Part shown: piece after piece, positions 60,597 through 64,000 of the stretch
How positions within the stretch are numbered: position 1 is the stretch's first letter
Layout of the letters: each line of letters starts with the position of its first letter
Source of the DNA: Chitinophagales bacterium
GTDB lineage: Bacteria > Bacteroidota > Bacteroidia > Chitinophagales > Chitinophagaceae
DNA: 64,000 nt
Direction: 5' to 3'
Assembly (NCBI GenBank): GCA_030832645.1
Contig: JAURIR010000003.1
Location: 18,866-82,865 of the forward strand
Made by a program: the position numbers and the translations under genes
Notes under the pieces: model-generated
Told to the model about the DNA's origin: nothing
Databases searched by the model: none
Seen by the model: the letters and a program-made list of their open reading frames with translations, nothing else

Positions 60597-62802
60597 ACCA
60601 GTAAGTTGCTTTTAATACGAGTGCACTTCCTTTTGATAGATAATTATCAGCATAATAATTATCTGTATACACGATGAACAAGTCAGATGCCGGAGCAAAT
60701 CTCCATTGAAAACGAACATTCATGTTGATGTTGTTTATCTGATTGTTGTATTGAACAAGCGTTGATAAAAACAACGATTTGGTAAAGGTTAAATCAATCT
60801 TAGGACCAAATAATATTAAATCTTTGCTGGTATAAGGTTGCGGGAATCTCAGACGGTTGAATGAAAGCACAGACGAGATACTTCCAAAGGGCTGAATTCT
60901 ATAGTTTACTTCGGCATCCAAATTTACCCTGGTTCCATTAAAATACTGGCCCGATCTAGATCCAAGTTTTGCTGCGAGTTTTTTACGCTGATCTGTGCTT
61001 AAGCTGCAGATAAAGGAGTAATAATTATAGGCAGTGTTAGCTTTTAGCTTTACTCCTCCTGAGTTTGTGGGATCAAAGTCGCTCGTCAATTTCGTATAAT
61101 CTTTTCTAAATCTGAGCATCAACGTTACATAGTTCTTGTACTGAACATTGTATAAGAGATTGATATCGTAGTCTGTGACACCCAGTTTTGGAAAGACGGT
61201 GAAGTCGTAATCAAACATAGGCCCCCAATTATTAATGGAACCTTTTTTTGGATAGTATTTAGGAGAAAAATAACCAGCGAACCTAAAAAAACCTGCTCTT
61301 CTCAGGTAACCAACTTCAGGATTGAAATTCTTTCCAATATAATAAAGTGATTGTCTGGATTCAAAAAAACGCTTGTTATAAAACATAGCTGATCCAAAAG
61401 CAGCGTTATCATTTCTTTTGATCGGATCAAACGATTTCATGTAAAAGAATTTCCCGTTCCACACATTGTTCTTGGAAGCAAGGTTATAATCCAATCCAGT
61501 TACCCTGTTGAAATCTTTGACACCAATGGCATCTTTGTTGGTGAAAATAAAACCAAGATTGGATCGGGCAAAAACACGCTGCTGTAAACTCAATACAGAA
61601 AAATTATACGCAGGCTCGTTGATAGAGGGGATCGCTGCAGACTTCATATCCAATAATCCCATCCTCAGACGGTCGTTAATCTTACCGCTCAACCTGAATC
61701 CTGCATCTATTTTGTTTTGGACGTTTTGCCCTGTGCTTTGATCTCTGGTGACACCTATACGACGAGAAAAAAATGGACGGGCACCATCAATCCCAAAATT
61801 GGCGAACAAGTCGCCGTTTTCCAGAAAGAACTGTCTTTTTTCAGGAAACAAAATTTCAAATCTGTCCAAGTTGGTTACTTGATTGTCTACCTCTACTTGA
61901 GAGAAATCGGGGTTGAAAGTAAGATCCAAATTGAGAGAGGAGCCAATACCAATTTTTGCATCTCCCCCAAATGAAACATTGGAATTCACATTGTATTTAT
62001 CTGTTCCACTGATTGGCTTTCTTATACTTCCAGGCGAAAGATAAGGGATAACCGAAATGTTTCTTCCCTTCTTTTCAATGGGCGTTTCAAATATTATTGG
62101 CTTTGAGTAAGCCAATGAAATGGGCCTGTATTGATTCGGTATTCTCGACCAACTGGAACGTTCGGCATTATGGCTATCGATTCTATAAAAATTGATCAAC
62201 CATTTATTTGTTCCACTTCTGAATCGTATTGTATTTAATGGAATCGCAATTTCTGCTGTCCAGTAATCCTCTTGAATTTTTGCTTCGCTGAACCATTTAT
62301 TATCCCACGACAAGCTCAAATCCTCGCTCACCACTCCTCCATTGACAATCAAACCTTCTCTTTGTACACCATATGGATTAACTCCGAATGAAAAGGCGTT
62401 CATTTGATCCATGAAAGGGTCAATGGTCACAACAAATGCATCATTGGCCTCGCCACGGTAATCTCTTTTCAAAGATGGTGTTACGTAATGCTGATTCTTG
62501 ACGGTATTATAAATTTTGGCTGCTATGTAAAGAAATCGGTCGTCGTAGGAAACCATTACTTCCTGACCAGAGCTAGATGTCATAGTATCTGTAGGAAAAT
62601 TTTGAATGAATTTTCCAGCCTTTTGTGCATCGGCCCATGTGCTTTCAGAAATCACCCCGTCTATCTTTATAGGGTCGGTACTTCGTTTAGCAAAATAGTT
62701 GGAGTCAAGTTGATCCAAAATACTTCTATATGGAACCTGCTGGGTTTTTGCAGACAGAGAAGCCAGTATGCAGAGGGCAAATAGTATGAGGAGACGATTC
62801 AT
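60586..62802 (-). CDS. DUF5916 outer-membrane protein with CBM9-like N-terminal domain
   Basis: 738 residues, signal MNRLLILFALCILASLSAKTQ. Residues about 35-230 are a CBM9-like sandwich (IDGVISESTWADAQKAGKF, YDDRFLYIAAKIY, WTAEIAIPLNTIRF). From about 250 the chain is aromatic-strand barrel (LTFNPDFSQVEVDNQVTNLDRFEILFPEKRQFFLE is the family's signature region) and ends ...VLKATYWFNL, an outer-membrane barrel terminus. Probable glycan-binding surface protein; role unknown. Confidence 0.88.
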   Translation of the reverse strand: MNRLLILFALCILASLSAKTQQVPYRSILDQLDSNYFAKRSTDPIKIDGVISESTWADAQKAGKFIQNFPTDTMTSSSGQEVMVSYDDRFLYIAAKIYNTVKNQHYVTPSLKRDYRGEANDAFVVTIDPFMDQMNAFSFGVNPYGVQREGLIVNGGVVSEDLSLSWDNKWFSEAKIQEDYWTAEIAIPLNTIRFRSGTNKWLINFYRIDSHNAERSSWSRIPNQYRPISLAYSKPIIFETPIEKKGRNISVIPYLSPGSIRKPISGTDKYNVNSNVSFGGDAKIGIGSSLNLDLTFNPDFSQVEVDNQVTNLDRFEILFPEKRQFFLENGDLFANFGIDGARPFFSRRIGVTRDQSTGQNVQNKIDAGFRLSGKINDRLRMGLLDMKSAAIPSINEPAYNFSVLSLQQRVFARSNLGFIFTNKDAIGVKDFNRVTGLDYNLASKNNVWNGKFFYMKSFDPIKRNDNAAFGSAMFYNKRFFESRQSLYYIGKNFNPEVGYLRRAGFFRFAGYFSPKYYPKKGSINNWGPMFDYDFTVFPKLGVTDYDINLLYNVQYKNYVTLMLRFRKDYTKLTSDFDPTNSGGVKLKANTAYNYYSFICSLSTDQRKKLAAKLGSRSGQYFNGTRVNLDAEVNYRIQPFGSISSVLSFNRLRFPQPYTSKDLILFGPKIDLTFTKSLFLSTLVQYNNQINNINMNVRFQWRFAPASDLFIVYTDNYYADNYLSKGSALVLKATYWFNL

Positions 62803-62812
62803 ATTCAGGATG

Positions 62813-62845
62813 CAAATTTATGATTAAACTTTGGTCTGTGACAAA
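62813..62845 (-). promoter_or_regulatory. Promoter of the DUF5916 gene
   Basis: On the minus strand TTTG (62845-62842), 21 bases, TAAATTTG (62820-62813): a full match to the Bacteroidota consensus, 10 bases before the ATG at 62802, implying an almost leaderless transcript. Confidence 0.65.
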
Positions 62846-62896
62846 AGTCATGAACTTCTCTGCTTGAACTGTCTAATTTCGTTCTAAATTAAATAA

Positions 62897-63205
62897 ATGA
62901 GTTTTTTTGGAAATTTATTCAAAGGTAGACCTGCATTTGATTTCAGGGAAATTGTATCGAGGGGTGCGCTGATAATTGATGTTAGATCACCCGGAGAATT
63001 CAGCCAAGGGCATATTAAAGGATCAATCAACGTACCGCTGCAAAATATAGCTGCATACAGTAAAAAATTTTCAAAAGAAAAATCAATAATCACCTGTTGT
63101 GCGTCAGGCATGAGAAGTGCTTCAGCGAAATCTATCTTGACTAATTTAGGTTTTCAGGCATATAATGGTGGACCGTGGAGTTCTTTGGATCGACAATTGA
63201 AATGA
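62897..63205 (+). CDS. Single-domain rhodanese-like protein
   Basis: 102 residues, cytoplasmic (no signal). Rhodanese layout: LIIDVRSPGEFSQGHIKGSINVP, then the active-site loop CCASGMRS, with Cys next to the catalytic Cys, and KSILTNLGFQAYNGGPW. Transfers sulfane sulfur. It is 1 base from the thioredoxin gene, so the two are translated together and may exchange persulfide or disulfide. Confidence 0.92.
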   Translation: MSFFGNLFKGRPAFDFREIVSRGALIIDVRSPGEFSQGHIKGSINVPLQNIAAYSKKFSKEKSIITCCASGMRSASAKSILTNLGFQAYNGGPWSSLDRQLK

Positions 63206-63206
63206 T

Positions 63207-63515
63207 ATGGAAGTAACTTCAACCTTCGGAGATATTCTAAAAGGATCGAAGCCTGTTTTGGTTGATTTTTTTGCAGAGTGGTGTGGTCCCTGCAAAATGA
63301 TGGTACCAATTCTTAAAGAGCTAAAAGAATCAGTGGGGGAGAAAGCTATTATCCTCAAAATCGACATCGATAAAAATCCTGCATTGGCACGTCGTTTCCA
63401 AGTACAAGGAGTACCCACTTTGATAGTTTTTCAGCACGGGCTTGTTAAATGGAGACAATCAGGAGTAGTTCCTACAAAACAGTTAAGGCAGGTTGTAGAA
63501 GGATTGTTATTATGA
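63207..63515 (+). CDS. trxA: Thioredoxin
   Basis: 102 residues with the complete fold: VLVDFFAEWCGPCKMMVPILKEL (WCGPC active site), LKIDIDKNPALARRFQVQGVPTLIVF with the cis-Pro, then VKWRQSGVVPTKQLRQVV. No signal peptide, so cytoplasmic. It follows the rhodanese gene by 1 base and its end overlaps the convergent isomerase gene by 6 bases. Confidence 0.94.
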   Translation: MEVTSTFGDILKGSKPVLVDFFAEWCGPCKMMVPILKELKESVGEKAIILKIDIDKNPALARRFQVQGVPTLIVFQHGLVKWRQSGVVPTKQLRQVVEGLLL

Positions 63516-64000
63516 AAGAAGTATTGAACTTACTTTATTAAAAAATACAGGCACTTCATTCAATGGATCTTTCATTCCCAAAGTTTCTATTGGAATGCTT
63601 CCTTTATATGCAGACTCTTTTATAATAGCACAAAGCTTTTCAATATCCATTGGAGTTTGCACATTGTTGATCAAAAGTTTTTCTTTTAGTTGCCAGTTTA
63701 CTGCCAACGGCACAGCTTTTTTAATTTCTTCGTAAGGATCTTTTGCAATAAAATTTCCTGTATCCAATACCAATCCCAACCATTTAGTTTTCATCGGTTG
63801 TATCAATGCGGCACATTCGTCTGCAGTTCGCAGAAAATCATTGTGGTTTTGAATACCCAGTACAATACCATATTGTGAAGCAGTTTCGAGGCACTTGTTC
63901 AATGCCCATTGGATGTTGTCGAAAATTTTCTTTCTCTCTTCGCCTTCGTAATATTTTTTGGCAGTATAAATACGCAGAACAGGTGCACCCATTTTTGCTG
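63510..64000 (-). CDS. Sugar phosphate isomerase/epimerase-like protein, N-terminus outside window
   Basis: The frame stays open through the right edge (AKMGAPVLRIYTAKKYY precedes the body), so the ATG at 63992 is internal, not the start. The TIM-barrel pieces are IVLGIQNHNDFLR, LGLVLDTGNFIAKDP, LLINNVQTP and GSIPIETLGMKDP, with His, Asp and Glu of the metal site. Same superfamily as the 41277 protein but not obviously a close copy. Function unknown. Confidence 0.85.
   Translation of the reverse strand, partial: AKMGAPVLRIYTAKKYYEGEERKKIFDNIQWALNKCLETASQYGIVLGIQNHNDFLRTADECAALIQPMKTKWLGLVLDTGNFIAKDPYEEIKKAVPLAVNWQLKEKLLINNVQTPMDIEKLCAIIKESAYKGSIPIETLGMKDPLNEVPVFFNKVSSILLS

Overview
This AT-rich window reads as chromosomal DNA of a Bacteroidota bacterium, most likely Chitinophagaceae or a close relative. 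The signs are a standalone SusC-type plug, DUF1080, DUF2490, DUF4197, DUF5009 and DUF5916 proteins, many lipid- or Tat-exported enzymes, FucP-type sugar carriers, very short leaders without Shine-Dalgarno sites, and promoters of the Bacteroidota type (TTTG, about 20 bases, TAnnTTTG). I see no transposase, phage gene, tRNA, rRNA or CRISPR array. Coding density is very high: no stretch over 300 bases lacks a gene. || Layout. 1-2325: photolyase-like gene (cut by the left edge), YceI and a histidine-rich membrane protein. 2433-4060: DUF2490 protein and a lone TonB-receptor plug. 4116-9784 (minus): a probable six-gene operon of PIG-L deacetylase, CBM9-like protein, PD40 propeller, ABC ATPase, ABC-2 permease and LolA-like protein. 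9855-11414: two convergent paralogues of an uncharacterised anchored family. 11436-15165: serine hydrolase, DUF1080 protein and S10 peptidase. 15209-23522 (minus): a tight N-acetylglucosamine operon (two Tat-type Gfo/Idh/MocA oxidoreductases, nagX, nagB, nagP, nagA, DUF4197, metallophosphoesterase). 24445-28518: exported M20, M24 and beta-lactamase-fold hydrolases. 28575-39785: two very large BNR/VPS10-type propellers, two more Gfo/Idh/MocA proteins and an alpha-L-rhamnosidase. 39869-45120: GntP permease, then isomerase, SET-domain protein, class A beta-lactamase-like protein and YtcJ-like amidohydrolase. 45128-49626: a propeller/one-TM/cytoplasmic-domain protein, a possible small RNA, and an M16 peptidase. 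49828-54304: ABC exporter, HlyD and TolC. 54297-60596: sialic acid region, with an Nramp-UspA fusion and a BNR protein divergent from nanA, an MFS carrier and sialidase. 60586-64000: DUF5916 protein, rhodanese, thioredoxin and a cut sugar isomerase. || How it fits together. The window is mainly about scavenging host or plant glycans and peptides: sialidase releases sialic acid, an MFS carrier imports it and NanA splits it; NagP, NagA and NagB handle GlcNAc; rhamnosidase, DUF1080 and the oxidoreductases point to other glycosides; secreted peptidases and amidases handle peptides. No NanE/epimerase and no GlcNAc kinase is visible here, so those steps must be encoded elsewhere. The observations most worth checking are the ABC exporter whose ATPase has lost the signature, Q-loop, D-loop and H-loop residues but sits in an intact HlyD/TolC operon; the Nramp-UspA fusion next to sialic acid genes; the possible small RNA at about 46574-46746; and the one-TM propeller receptor at 45128-46513.
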